This document shows, in pieces, positions 32,406 to 40,803 of a stretch of 64,000 nucleotides of DNA (within the stretch, counting starts at the first letter, position 1; the number at the start of each line of letters is the position of its first letter). The position numbers and the translations under genes were made by a program. This DNA comes from Candidatus Fusicatenibacter intestinigallinarum (GTDB lineage Bacteria > Bacillota > Clostridia > Lachnospirales > Lachnospiraceae): positions 1-64,000 of the forward strand of contig DWWU01000036.1 of NCBI GenBank assembly GCA_019119555.1, given 5' to 3'. Below the pieces are notes generated by a model. That model did no database searches, was not told the origin of the DNA, and saw only the letters and a list, made by a program, of their open reading frames with translations.

Positions 32406-34190
32406 ATGAAGGAACTGAAGTTTGTCAGCCGCTACGTAAAGCGGCACGGTCTCCAGTACATACTGGGAATTGCGGCGCTGTTTGCCGTGGATCTGATGAA
32501 TGTCTATATTCCGCAGTATACCGGAGAGATCACCGACGGCCTGGAAGCCCGTACCCTGGAAATGGACGGAGTGATACGACTGATTCTCCGGATTCTGATT
32601 CTGGGAGCCATCGTTGCACTGGGGCGCTTTTTCTGGCGTTATTTTATTTTCGGCGCCTCCCGCTCCATCGAAAAGGAAATGCGCAACGATCTCTTTGCCC
32701 ATCTGGAAAAGCTGTCCATGCGCTACTACAATGAACACAAAACCGGCGATCTGATGGCGCATTTTACCAACGATCTGCAGTCGATCCGTATGTTTCTGGG
32801 ACCGACGGTCATCACCGCTTTTGACGCCACCGTCATGCTGGTCCTCGTCCTGGGGCAGATGATTCTCTATGTGGACATGAAGCTGACGCTGGTCGCCGTC
32901 CTGCCGCTGATCCTGATTATCTTCGGCGACTACTTTTACGGAAAACTCATGCACCGGCGCTTTATCCGCAAGCAGAAAGCCTTCTCTGACCTGACCGATC
33001 AGGTGCAGGAAGCAGTTTCCGGCATTCGCGTGATCAAGGCGTTCGTGCAGGAACACAAGGAACTGGCCGCTTTTGCCGTGACAAACAAAGTCAACCAGGA
33101 AAAAAACTTAAGCGTCGTACGGCTGCAGGCCCTGTTTGTGCCGGTTCTGGATCTGATTGTCGGCGTCAGCAGTCTGCTGACCCTGCTCTACGGCGGATAC
33201 CTTGCCATCAACGGTACGATCAGCCTTGGGCAGTTTGTGGCGTTCAATTCCTATATCGGCATGCTGGTGTGGCCGATGATCGCAGCCGGCGACTGTATCA
33301 CCTATGTATCTCAGGGACTGGCCTCCCTGAAACGTATTATGGTGATCTCTGAGGAACGTCCGGATATCACAGACGGTCCGGAGGTGAAGCCGGTGGATCA
33401 TCTGGAGGGAGACATTGTCTTCGATCATCTGACATTTTCCTATCCCGGCGAAAAAAAAGCACCGGCACTCAACGATATCAGTGTTCATATTGAAAAAGGA
33501 AGCACTCTGGCTGTTCTCGGCCGGACCGGCAGCGGCAAAACTACCCTCGCCAATCTGCTGATGCGTCTCTACGACGTCAAACCGGGAATGATCCGCATCG
33601 ACGGCCACGCGCTGAAACAGATTCCTCTTCAGGTACTGCGTGAGGAGATCGCCTACGTACCCCAGGATAACTTCCTTTTTTCCGACACGCTGGAGAACAA
33701 CATCGCTTTCGGCGTGACAGAAAAAGATCCGGAGGCGGTACGGCAGGCGGCCCGGGACGCGTGTATCCATGACAATATCATGGAATTTCCGGAGCAATAT
33801 CAGACGATGGTGGGAGAACGGGGAGTGACTCTTTCCGGCGGACAGAAACAGCGAAGCTCCATCGCCCGGGCGCTGCTGAAGGATTCACCGATTCTGATCC
33901 TGGACGATGCCCTCTCAGCGGTCGACACGGACACGGAGGAACAGATTCTCCGGAATCTTAAGATCAACCGCCGGGGAAAGACCACGCTGATCATCGCGCA
34001 CCGGATCTCCACGATCCAGAACGCCGACCACATCCTGGTGCTGGACGACGGAAAGATCGCTGAATACGGAACCCACGAAGAGCTGATGGAGCAGAATGGT
34101 CTGTACCGCAGCATTTATGAAAAACAGCAGTTGGAGAAACAACTCAGTGAGGAGGCGGAAGATGAAACTGTTTCAAACAAAAAAGGATGA
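32406..34190 (+). CDS. ABC exporter half-transporter, ATP-binding/permease, subunit 1
   Basis: About 594 residues. Six predicted spans lie in the first 320 residues, followed by an ATPase domain: Walker A GRTGSGKTT, Q-loop YVPQDNFLF, signature LSGGQKQR, Walker B ILILDDALSAVD and switch IIAHRIS. The Walker B motif is followed by Asp (LDDA) where the partner has Glu (LDEA), the pattern of heterodimeric exporters with one degenerate ATP site. ATG 32406 has AGGAGGAGG just upstream. The partner gene overlaps the end by 29 bases. Substrates of such pairs are usually drugs, lipids or peptides. Confidence 0.94.
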   Translation: MKELKFVSRYVKRHGLQYILGIAALFAVDLMNVYIPQYTGEITDGLEARTLEMDGVIRLILRILILGAIVALGRFFWRYFIFGASRSIEKEMRNDLFAHLEKLSMRYYNEHKTGDLMAHFTNDLQSIRMFLGPTVITAFDATVMLVLVLGQMILYVDMKLTLVAVLPLILIIFGDYFYGKLMHRRFIRKQKAFSDLTDQVQEAVSGIRVIKAFVQEHKELAAFAVTNKVNQEKNLSVVRLQALFVPVLDLIVGVSSLLTLLYGGYLAINGTISLGQFVAFNSYIGMLVWPMIAAGDCITYVSQGLASLKRIMVISEERPDITDGPEVKPVDHLEGDIVFDHLTFSYPGEKKAPALNDISVHIEKGSTLAVLGRTGSGKTTLANLLMRLYDVKPGMIRIDGHALKQIPLQVLREEIAYVPQDNFLFSDTLENNIAFGVTEKDPEAVRQAARDACIHDNIMEFPEQYQTMVGERGVTLSGGQKQRSSIARALLKDSPILILDDALSAVDTDTEEQILRNLKINRRGKTTLIIAHRISTIQNADHILVLDDGKIAEYGTHEELMEQNGLYRSIYEKQQLEKQLSEEAEDETVSNKKG

Positions 34191-35958
34191 CCAGGAGGAT
34201 CTGAATTATGAAGGCAATGCGGTCATCCGGATGATGTCCTATATGAAGCCCTATCTGGGAACTGTGGCGTTTTGTTTTCTTCTTGTCATAATCATTACTG
34301 TCCTGGAATTGTACAAACCGATCCTGATCGGCGACGCCATCGACAATTTTATCACCGGAGACTACGCGCCCGGAGAGATGGTACAGGAACGGTTCAGCGG
34401 TGTTCTCCGGGCATCCGCCCGGTATGTGGGCGTACTGCTTCTGCTGTTCATCTGCAACCGTATTCAGTATGTTCTCCTGCAGTCCACCGGCCAGAAAATC
34501 ATCTACGAGATCCGCAACGAACTTTTTGCCCATGTGGAGAGTCTGTCCATGCGGTTCTTTGATCTGACTCCTGTAGGAAAAATTGTCACCCGCATCACCA
34601 ATGATGTGGAAGCGCTCAACGATATGTATTCCAACATCCTGATCAAGCTGTTCAAGAATCTGATCAAGATCCTGGGGCTGGCCGCGGTGATGCTGATGCT
34701 GAACGTCCGGATGGCGCTGCTGTCCTTTGTGCTGGTTCCGGCAATCGTGGTGCTGACGGTCATTTTCAAACGGATCTCCCGCAGAACCTACCAGATTACA
34801 AGGACGAAGATCACTGCGCTGAACACCTTTCTGTCTGAAAATCTTTCCGGCATGAAGATCATCCAGATCTTTCACCGCGAGGAAAAGAAAAAAGAAGAGT
34901 TTGAGGAGAAGAGTGAAGAACTGTACCGGGCCAATTACCGGGAGCTGATGGTCTTCGCCATCTTCCGGCCCATGATTTATATGCTGTCGGTACTGGCCCT
35001 TGTCATTGTACTGGCAGGCGGAAGCAGCGGCGTGCTTTCCGACACGCTTTCCATCGGAACGCTGTATATTTTTCTTCAGTATATCAATACCTTTTTTGAG
35101 CCGATTCAGGAACTGGCGGAACAGCTTTCCACGCTGCAGTCGGCCATCGCCTCCGCGGAAAAAATTTTTACTCTGCTGGATGTGAAGCCTGTCGTGGAGG
35201 AGCCGGAAAATCCTGTGGAACTGAAAGAGATCAAGGGCCGCATTGAATTTAAACATGTGTGGTTCGCCTATGACGGGGAAGACTATATCCTGAAAGACGT
35301 AAGCTTCACCATCGAGCCCGGCCAGAGAGTGGCCTTTGTGGGCGCCACCGGCGCAGGCAAATCGTCGATTCTGAACCTGATCGGACGTTATTACGATATT
35401 CAGAAAGGAGAAATCCTTCTGGACGGTGTGGATATCCGGAAGCTGAAAAAAGAGCAGCTGCGCGCCGCCATCGGCCAGGTCCAGCAGGACGTGTTCCTGT
35501 TTACCGGAGATATTTCCAGCAATATCCGGCTGCGCAACGAGGAGATCAGCGACGAGGCCGTAAGGGAAGCCGCTCACGAAGTCAACGCCGACCGCTTTAT
35601 CCGGAAGCTGCCGGGACAGTATCACGAACATGTTTCCGAGAGAGGCGCCACATTCTCCGCCGGCCAGAGACAGCTTCTGTCCTTCGCCAGAACGCTGGCA
35701 TTTGATCCGACCATCCTGATTCTGGATGAGGCGACCGCAAACATCGACACAGAGACGGAGCAGTGGATTCAGGATGCGCTCGGAAAGCTGATGAACGGAA
35801 GGACGACGATTATGGTGGCCCATCGCCTTTCCACGATTCAGCATGCAGATAAAATTATTGTCATGCACAAGGGGAGAATCCGCGAAAGCGGAACCCATCA
35901 GGAACTGCTGGAACAGAATGGAATTTACAAGAAACTTTACCAGCTGCAAATTATGTAG
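34162..35958 (+). CDS. ABC exporter half-transporter, ATP-binding/permease, subunit 2
   Basis: About 598 residues with six N-terminal spans and an ATPase domain: Walker A GATGAGKSS, Q-loop QVQQDVFLF, signature FSAGQRQL, Walker B ILILDEATANID and MVAHRLS. Here the catalytic Glu after Walker B is present, while the signature FSAGQ departs from LSGGQ. The partner has the opposite combination, so the two should form a heterodimer with one working ATP site. GGAGG precedes ATG 34162, inside the end of subunit 1. A 22-bp hairpin follows the stop. Confidence 0.94.
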   Translation: MKLFQTKKDDQEDLNYEGNAVIRMMSYMKPYLGTVAFCFLLVIIITVLELYKPILIGDAIDNFITGDYAPGEMVQERFSGVLRASARYVGVLLLLFICNRIQYVLLQSTGQKIIYEIRNELFAHVESLSMRFFDLTPVGKIVTRITNDVEALNDMYSNILIKLFKNLIKILGLAAVMLMLNVRMALLSFVLVPAIVVLTVIFKRISRRTYQITRTKITALNTFLSENLSGMKIIQIFHREEKKKEEFEEKSEELYRANYRELMVFAIFRPMIYMLSVLALVIVLAGGSSGVLSDTLSIGTLYIFLQYINTFFEPIQELAEQLSTLQSAIASAEKIFTLLDVKPVVEEPENPVELKEIKGRIEFKHVWFAYDGEDYILKDVSFTIEPGQRVAFVGATGAGKSSILNLIGRYYDIQKGEILLDGVDIRKLKKEQLRAAIGQVQQDVFLFTGDISSNIRLRNEEISDEAVREAAHEVNADRFIRKLPGQYHEHVSERGATFSAGQRQLLSFARTLAFDPTILILDEATANIDTETEQWIQDALGKLMNGRTTIMVAHRLSTIQHADKIIVMHKGRIRESGTHQELLEQNGIYKKLYQLQIM

Positions 35959-35965
35959 GGGGACG

Positions 35966-36020
35966 AAAGCAGCCCTGCTCCCCGGCCCGCGGGCGGCTGG
36001 CCGGGGAGCAGGGCTGCTTT
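35966..36020 (+). terminator. Very long GC-rich hairpin after the ABC exporter pair
   Basis: A 22-bp perfect stem (left arm 35966-35987, right arm 35999-36020) with an 11-base loop. The T-run after it is short, so it may act as a terminator helper or an RNA stabiliser as well as a terminator. Confidence 0.7.
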
Positions 36021-36086
36021 CTGGTCGTGGCGGCGGAGGGGATGTACAGTCTGTAGTTTTTGAAGAGTGAATGAAAAAGAACTGGT

Positions 36087-36551
36087 TTACGCTCTGATTC
36101 TTTTGTTCAGTTCTTTTTTCAGGGCTGCTTTCATTTCTTCCAGTTTTTCCGGAGTGGGGCGGTTGGTTTCGGCGTACATTTTTTCCATTGGGTACCACCA
36201 GACAGGACCTTTTCCGTGGTTGCCGTATTCACCAAGATCGTTTTCCTTTCTTGGGAAAAGATGCCAGTGCAGATGGGTGTCTCCGTTTCCAAGAAGCTCG
36301 TAATTCATTTTTTCTGCTCCAAAGGCATAATAAGCAGCTTCGGCAACCAGCGACATTTCTTCCAGAAATCTGCTTCTGAAAGCAGGCTCAAGTTCAAAGA
36401 GTTCTGTTTTATGTTCCTTGCACAGGAACAGTGTGTATCCCTCAAAATACTGGTAATCCCCGATAACTGCATAACCGGTTTGAAGTTCCTGGACGAAACA
36501 GGAATTTGTTCCGTTTTTGATTTGCCGGATTCTTTCGCAGATCAGGCACAT
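36087..36551 (-). CDS. HIT-family hydrolase
   Basis: The 154-residue protein carries the histidine triad HLHWHLFPR and an upstream Cys-containing start (MCLICERIRQIKNG) seen in HIT proteins related to diadenosine tetraphosphate hydrolases. It cleaves nucleotide phosphoanhydride or phosphoramidate bonds. AAGGAGG precedes the start. It lies alone between the ABC exporter terminator and the GtrA gene; no functional link to neighbours is evident. Confidence 0.9.
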   Translation of the reverse strand: MCLICERIRQIKNGTNSCFVQELQTGYAVIGDYQYFEGYTLFLCKEHKTELFELEPAFRSRFLEEMSLVAEAAYYAFGAEKMNYELLGNGDTHLHWHLFPRKENDLGEYGNHGKGPVWWYPMEKMYAETNRPTPEKLEEMKAALKKELNKRIRA

Positions 36552-36596
36552 ATTGTTTTCCTCCTTTTTATCCGAAGCATACTTTCACATGATTTC

Positions 36597-37010
36597 TCAC
36601 TCTTTTTTAAAAGCAAAAAATCTCTGTCCGAAATAGTTCAGCACAACAAACAGACACATTCCTACCAGCATCGCTCCGTTTTCCTGGATCGTGACGCTTG
36701 CATCCGACAGGAGTGCGGAGACCGCCGGTTTTGCGACACCGTAAGCGATGAGGTAGCATACGGATATGTTCACGACAAATTTCAGTACGGTCTTCCAGCT
36801 CCGGCTCTTGTTCTGGAAGGTGAAATGTTTGTTCAGAAAATAGCTTAAAATACTTCCGAAAATATAGTTCGCCGCAGAGGACACCCAATAGCTGAAATGC
36901 AGCAGATTGTAACAGGCAAACATGACCGCCGTTCCGAACAGGGTATTTATCACTCCTACCATAATAAATTTCCAGAATGTTTTATCGAATATTTTCCGCA
37001 GCAGATCCAT
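36597..37010 (-). CDS. GtrA-family membrane protein
   Basis: The 137-residue protein has four hydrophobic segments and the family pattern KFIMVGVINTLFGTAVMFACYNLL near the N-terminus and NKHFTFQNKS mid-protein. GtrA proteins are thought to flip bactoprenyl-linked sugars or serve cell-surface glycan synthesis. AAAGGAG precedes the start. An 18-bp perfect palindrome with a TATAGT-like element lies 65 bases upstream and probably belongs to its promoter. Confidence 0.9.
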   Translation of the reverse strand: MDLLRKIFDKTFWKFIMVGVINTLFGTAVMFACYNLLHFSYWVSSAANYIFGSILSYFLNKHFTFQNKSRSWKTVLKFVVNISVCYLIAYGVAKPAVSALLSDASVTIQENGAMLVGMCLFVVLNYFGQRFFAFKKE

Positions 37011-37074
37011 CTTATCTTCTCTCCTTTGTTTTTCTTCCCCGCAGGACAGAGCCGTCTGCCTTGCGGCGCCGTCA

Positions 37075-37092
37075 GCATACTATATAGTATGC
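37075..37092. promoter_or_regulatory. Perfect 18-bp palindrome upstream of the GtrA gene
   Basis: GCATACTATATAGTATGC is its own reverse complement and contains a TATAGT-type -10. It is a candidate operator overlapping the promoter. Confidence 0.55.
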
Positions 37093-37150
37093 ACTAATTT
37101 CTTCCGAAAAACAATACCCGTTTTGCCTGTCCTTTCTCTTCCGTAACCGC

Positions 37151-38035
37151 TCATCCGGCGGAACGCTTCCCCGCTGCCCGGCCGACGGTCTCTCCCTGAC
37201 GTACCATCGTCTCAATTCCCTGACGGGAATATTCCATAAGATCCCGGTCAGGGGATACCTTCCCCTTCTGGGTCATCAGAAGAATCGTTGATCCGCCGAA
37301 CGCAAACATTCCTTTTTCCTGTCCCCGTCTTACCACGTTTCCTCGCCGGTGGTTTACAATCTTTCCCACAAGCAGAGCCCCCACTTCCATCTGAAGCACC
37401 GTGCCGAAATTTTCCGTGCGCAGCAGAGAGTACTCTCTCGTATTTTCCTTATAAACCGGAACCTCATCGTTCGCCACCGGATTTACCGTATGGTAAACTC
37501 CCGGAATCCGGACGGGCTTCGACTCCACGCCCCGGTCAATATAAATGTAACGATGGTAATCCTCCACGCTCAGACGAAACACCCACAGATATCCGCCAGC
37601 ATACAGTTCTGCCAGCTTACGGTTCCGGAGCAGCCGTTCCACCGTATACCTCGTATGCTTGATCTGAACCGCCGATCGCCGATCGATCTTCGAAACACTT
37701 ACTTTTCCGTCACAGGGACTGACGAAACATTCCGGCGCCATCTCCACCGGCCGCGCACCCGGGGCAGCTTTTCTCTGAAAGAAATCATTGTAGGACCGAA
37801 ACGGTCCCTGCTCATAGCCGGCCATGTCAATCCCACCGGCACGGACAAACGGGCGAATCAGAAGGCGTGAAGCTCCCGAAGACAGAATCCTGCCTCCGAG
37901 TTTTGAAACCGCCGGAGAAATCAGCGGGCGAAGCAACAGTCTCCCCGCCATATGTCCATACATCCATTCCAGAAGCCGGTCCTGTGCCGAATCCTGCTCC
38001 CGAACGTTCCCTTTCCTGTTAGCAATCCGATACAT
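37151..38035 (-). CDS. psd: Phosphatidylserine decarboxylase proenzyme
   Basis: About 294 residues. Family blocks are PFRSYNDFFQRKAAPGARPVE, SPCDGKVSV, YHRYIYIDRG and the C-terminal FAFGGSTILLM, where Gly-Ser is the expected self-cleavage site that yields the pyruvoyl group. It converts phosphatidylserine to phosphatidylethanolamine at the membrane. ATG 38035 has GGGAGG upstream. It follows the phosphatidylserine synthase gene after 23 bases, giving a complete two-step PE pathway in one unit. Confidence 0.95.
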   Translation of the reverse strand: MYRIANRKGNVREQDSAQDRLLEWMYGHMAGRLLLRPLISPAVSKLGGRILSSGASRLLIRPFVRAGGIDMAGYEQGPFRSYNDFFQRKAAPGARPVEMAPECFVSPCDGKVSVSKIDRRSAVQIKHTRYTVERLLRNRKLAELYAGGYLWVFRLSVEDYHRYIYIDRGVESKPVRIPGVYHTVNPVANDEVPVYKENTREYSLLRTENFGTVLQMEVGALLVGKIVNHRRGNVVRRGQEKGMFAFGGSTILLMTQKGKVSPDRDLMEYSRQGIETMVRQGETVGRAAGKRSAG

Positions 38036-38058
38036 ATCTTTCCTCCCTTTCCGCCTGC

Positions 38059-38712
38059 TCACATGCCGCGAACCAGTTTCCACCATCCCTGCCAGGCAAA
38101 CAAAATCACCAGCACCGCAGCCGCTGTCACTCCAACCAGGAGAATCACTTCCCGGACGGACGGCTTGCGCAGTCTGAAATTTGTGATAAACAACGCTCCC
38201 ACAACGGCCACAAGAAGATGCAGGATCACTTTAAATGCAAGCGGGCTGTGCAGCAGCGGGGAAACCACAAAAAGCAGGGGAAGGGCAATAGCCATCGATG
38301 TGATCGGCAGGCCTTGATAATACTTTCGCGCCTCGTCCGTCTCCATCTGACGTCTGGCCTCCATTACATTGAAATATCCCAGGCGGATCACACCTGCCAG
38401 CCCGTAAAAGATCAGCAGAACCATACCTCCCACAGAACGCATTCCCAGCTGATAACACAGCACAATCGGAAAGACTCCGAAACAGACTATATCACAGAGC
38501 GAATCAATCTGGATCCCGAAACTCTTTTCGTCCTCCGTCCTGTTCTTCTTTGTTCTCGCAATTTTTCCGTCAAACATATCGCACAGCCCCGAAAAAGCAA
38601 GAAAGAAAATTGCCCAGCGCAGATGCCCTGTAGTCGCGCAGAAAATTCCGGAAACCGACGAAGCAAAGCTGATATACGTAAGAATCACTGTATAGTCATA
38701 AAAACCTATCAT
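38059..38712 (-). CDS. pssA: CDP-diacylglycerol-serine O-phosphatidyltransferase
   Basis: The 217-residue membrane protein has six to eight spans and the CDP-alcohol phosphatidyltransferase motif D-G-x2-A-R...G-x3-D-x3-D, read here as DGKIARTKKN...FGIQIDSLCD. It joins CDP-diacylglycerol and serine to give phosphatidylserine. The assignment to serine follows from the adjacent decarboxylase. GAGGAGG precedes the start. It is first in a two-gene lipid unit. Confidence 0.94.
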   Translation of the reverse strand: MIGFYDYTVILTYISFASSVSGIFCATTGHLRWAIFFLAFSGLCDMFDGKIARTKKNRTEDEKSFGIQIDSLCDIVCFGVFPIVLCYQLGMRSVGGMVLLIFYGLAGVIRLGYFNVMEARRQMETDEARKYYQGLPITSMAIALPLLFVVSPLLHSPLAFKVILHLLVAVVGALFITNFRLRKPSVREVILLVGVTAAAVLVILFAWQGWWKLVRGM

Positions 38713-38800
38713 AGATACTCCTCCTCATTTGTGCCAAAACCTGCCGCCTCTTCTTCGAAACAGAAAAACAGGTTACAGATCAATTTTCATGGACGGATGC

Positions 38801-38828
38801 CATAACCGTTCAGCTGACCAAACTTTTA
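38801..38828. repeat. Interspersed palindrome, diverged module A copy
   Basis: ATAACCGTTCAGCTGACC followed by a diverged right arm. The TGA stop of the flippase-like gene (38810-38812) and its last codons (KSLVS) fall inside it. Confidence 0.55.
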
Positions 38829-39838
38829 CAAAAATAGTGAAGCTGTGTCACAACGGTAAACAGTGCACTGATCAGCAGCTGACTGTAATATCCCAGCCCC
38901 CTGGAAAGCACCATGGCGGGCAGCAGAACGTTCTGAAACACAGGCGCAAAAATCGTAAGAAACAGAGTCTCGCTGATCCCCATTCCCCCGGGCAGCGGCA
39001 GCATATCCACGGCAATCGAAATCACTGCCTGCAGGAAAATCACATCTGCCGCAGGAGTACCATGCATCCGGAACGCCCGGTAAACAAACCATGTGACGGA
39101 AAAAAGCGCCATTCTCTGAAGAAATGTGATAATAATCACATGAAACAGTACTTTTTTGTGTTCTTTCAGATACAGGGCAGTCTCACGGTAAACCCCCATG
39201 GACTCTCTGAGCTTCTGTCTGCGCGCTTCTTTCTTTTTCATCAGATGGATACGTTCCAGAAGATCCATTCCTTTCAGAAGCATTTCTTCCGCCATTACCG
39301 GATGAAAAACCAGAACCGTCATAAATGTGATGCAAAGCACATTCAGCGCAAGTCCGAGATAAAAGACCGGAAGAATTCCCTCCAGATACCGGTGAAGGAA
39401 TCCTCTTCCGAAAAGCATGATCCCGAGACCGATCACCACCAACACCAGTTTGTATGTAATCGTGACCACCATGAGGATCACGGTAGATACCGGGATCGGT
39501 ATCTTTTCTTTCTTCATATAATAAATCTGCATCGGCTGCCCGCCGCTGGCAGAAGGCGTGATACAGCTGAAAAAAAATCCCACGGAAGAAAAAAGAAAAC
39601 AGATTCTTTTTTTCAGATGGATTCCAAAGGACCGCATCATATACCAGATGATGATAGATTCCCCCCAGATGAAGAAAATCACCAGGAAGACGCCCGGAAT
39701 CAGCCATCCGATGCTTGCACTGTGAATAGCCTCCATCATCTCTCCCAGGTCTTCTCCGTGAAATACACCGTATACCGTAAGCCCGAACACAGCAAGCAGA
39801 AAAATCACCTGAAACAGCGCTTTCTTCTTTGTCATCAT
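38810..39838 (-). CDS. LPG-synthase transmembrane-domain protein (UPF0104/YbhN-like flippase)
   Basis: About 342 residues with eight or nine spans. The core motifs of the LPG_synthase_TM family are present: GEDLGEMMEAIHSASIGWLIPGVFLVI near the start, SASGGQPMQIYYMKKE and LPLPGGMGISETLFLTIFAP. The soluble aminoacyl-transfer half of MprF is missing, so it is more likely a lipid flippase or related transporter than a lysyl-PG synthase. AAAGGAG lies six bases before ATG 39838. It follows the PAP2 gene, in a membrane-lipid neighbourhood. Confidence 0.9.
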   Translation of the reverse strand: MMTKKKALFQVIFLLAVFGLTVYGVFHGEDLGEMMEAIHSASIGWLIPGVFLVIFFIWGESIIIWYMMRSFGIHLKKRICFLFSSVGFFFSCITPSASGGQPMQIYYMKKEKIPIPVSTVILMVVTITYKLVLVVIGLGIMLFGRGFLHRYLEGILPVFYLGLALNVLCITFMTVLVFHPVMAEEMLLKGMDLLERIHLMKKKEARRQKLRESMGVYRETALYLKEHKKVLFHVIIITFLQRMALFSVTWFVYRAFRMHGTPAADVIFLQAVISIAVDMLPLPGGMGISETLFLTIFAPVFQNVLLPAMVLSRGLGYYSQLLISALFTVVTQLHYFCKSLVS

Positions 39839-39855
39839 GTAGTACTCCTTTCCTG

Positions 39856-39893
39856 CATCGGAAAACAGACAAGTCAAATGGCCGGGTATTTAT
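39856..39893. repeat. 38-bp dispersed repeat, copy 1
   Basis: The reverse complement matches 47090-47127 at all but 3 positions; shared core GCCATTTGACTTGTCT. It covers the stop codon of the PAP2 gene. Confidence 0.75.
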
Positions 39894-40582
39894 TTTCTGA
39901 CGTACCGGTACATCCGGTCATTGACTTTATCCAGAATTTTCCGGTAAGCACCCGACACCTCCGGGCGCTTTCCGATCCTGAAACAGAGCTCTGCAAGGAG
40001 AATTCCTCCCGCCACATCCACAAGAACGTGCTGCTTTGTTGTCAGAGTCGACACACATACCAGCAACGCCATCACAAAAGAAAATCTCCGGTACCATACC
40101 GGGATCTCCTCTCTGTCTCTGATTCCGATATAACAGAACCAACTGACCAGACAGTGAATCGACGGAAAAAGGTTATCCGCCGCATCAACGGAATACACCC
40201 ACAGCATCACCTGATTCCAAAATCCGTCAGGCGGCAGCTCCGGCCGCACATTCGTCGTCGGAAATGCAAGGAAAAAAACAAAGCAGACCACCCTGGAAAT
40301 AAAATCACCGGCAAAAAAGCGGCAGACTTCTTCCTTTTCCTGTCGGGCAATCAGGATATAATTGACCGCCCAGAAAAGATAACATCCCAGATAGACTGCC
40401 GCTGACGGCGCGAAAAAAGGAATCATCCGGTCAGCCGCCGTCTCAATATTATGGTGCGGCCATTTCCCGGCAATCCATCTGGAGCCTGTGTAAACCAGCG
40501 TATTAAACAGAAATGCGAAAATCACCGCAAAATAACTGTACCGGGGCATCAGAGCCGCCGGTTTTGTTTTCTTTTCACTCAT
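39890..40582 (-). CDS. PAP2-family phosphatase
   Basis: About 230 residues with six spans. The second PAP2 motif FPSIHCLVSWF and the third TKQHVLVDVAGG give the catalytic histidines and aspartate; the first (KxxxxxxRP) is not clear, as in inositol-phosphorylceramide-synthase-like PAP2 proteins. It probably dephosphorylates or exchanges head groups of a membrane lipid, such as undecaprenyl pyrophosphate or phosphatidic acid. ATG 40582 has GGAG and AGAGGA upstream. A clear promoter lies inside a nested palindrome just upstream. Confidence 0.86.
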   Translation of the reverse strand: MSEKKTKPAALMPRYSYFAVIFAFLFNTLVYTGSRWIAGKWPHHNIETAADRMIPFFAPSAAVYLGCYLFWAVNYILIARQEKEEVCRFFAGDFISRVVCFVFFLAFPTTNVRPELPPDGFWNQVMLWVYSVDAADNLFPSIHCLVSWFCYIGIRDREEIPVWYRRFSFVMALLVCVSTLTTKQHVLVDVAGGILLAELCFRIGKRPEVSGAYRKILDKVNDRMYRYVRK

Positions 40583-40599
40583 AATCCTCTCCACAGAAA

Positions 40600-40662
40600 A
40601 ATCCCCCTGATCCACTGACCGGGCCCGGTATTTTTTAACACGGTCAGTATAGCAGGGGGATT
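40600..40662. promoter_or_regulatory. Nested inverted repeat over the PAP2 gene promoter
   Basis: Outer arms AATCCCCCTG/CAGGGGGATT (10 bp) and inner arms ACTGACCG/CGGTCAGT (8 bp), each pair separated by exactly 4 bases. On the minus strand the right arm is followed by TTTTT, so the transcript could also form a terminator-like hairpin directly before the ribosome-binding site. Confidence 0.7.
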
Positions 40663-40674
40663 CTCCTGTTACAA
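40646..40674 (-). promoter_or_regulatory. Sigma-A promoter of the PAP2 gene
   Basis: Minus strand: -35 TTGTAA (40669-40674), 17-base spacer, -10 TATACT (40646-40651). One outer arm of the nested repeat occupies the spacer. Confidence 0.75.
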
Positions 40675-40803
40675 GAGTTCGGAGAATATCTTCAAAAAAC
40701 ATTAAGAGTTGCTCAAATTTTCCGTCATATTCTTTCTTTTTTCTTATAATTTACGTAAGATCCTCTATAACTCCCGAAAGAAAACCTTAAATTTCGTGAC
40801 AGT

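Noticed and set aside
34144-36198. Minus-strand frame of 684 codons opposite the ABC exporter
   Set aside because: It mirrors an ABC subunit and crosses the terminator hairpin; composition is that of an antisense frame.
38729-40405. Plus-strand frame of 558 codons opposite the lipid genes
   Set aside because: His/Lys/Gln-rich antisense frame over two well-supported membrane protein genes.
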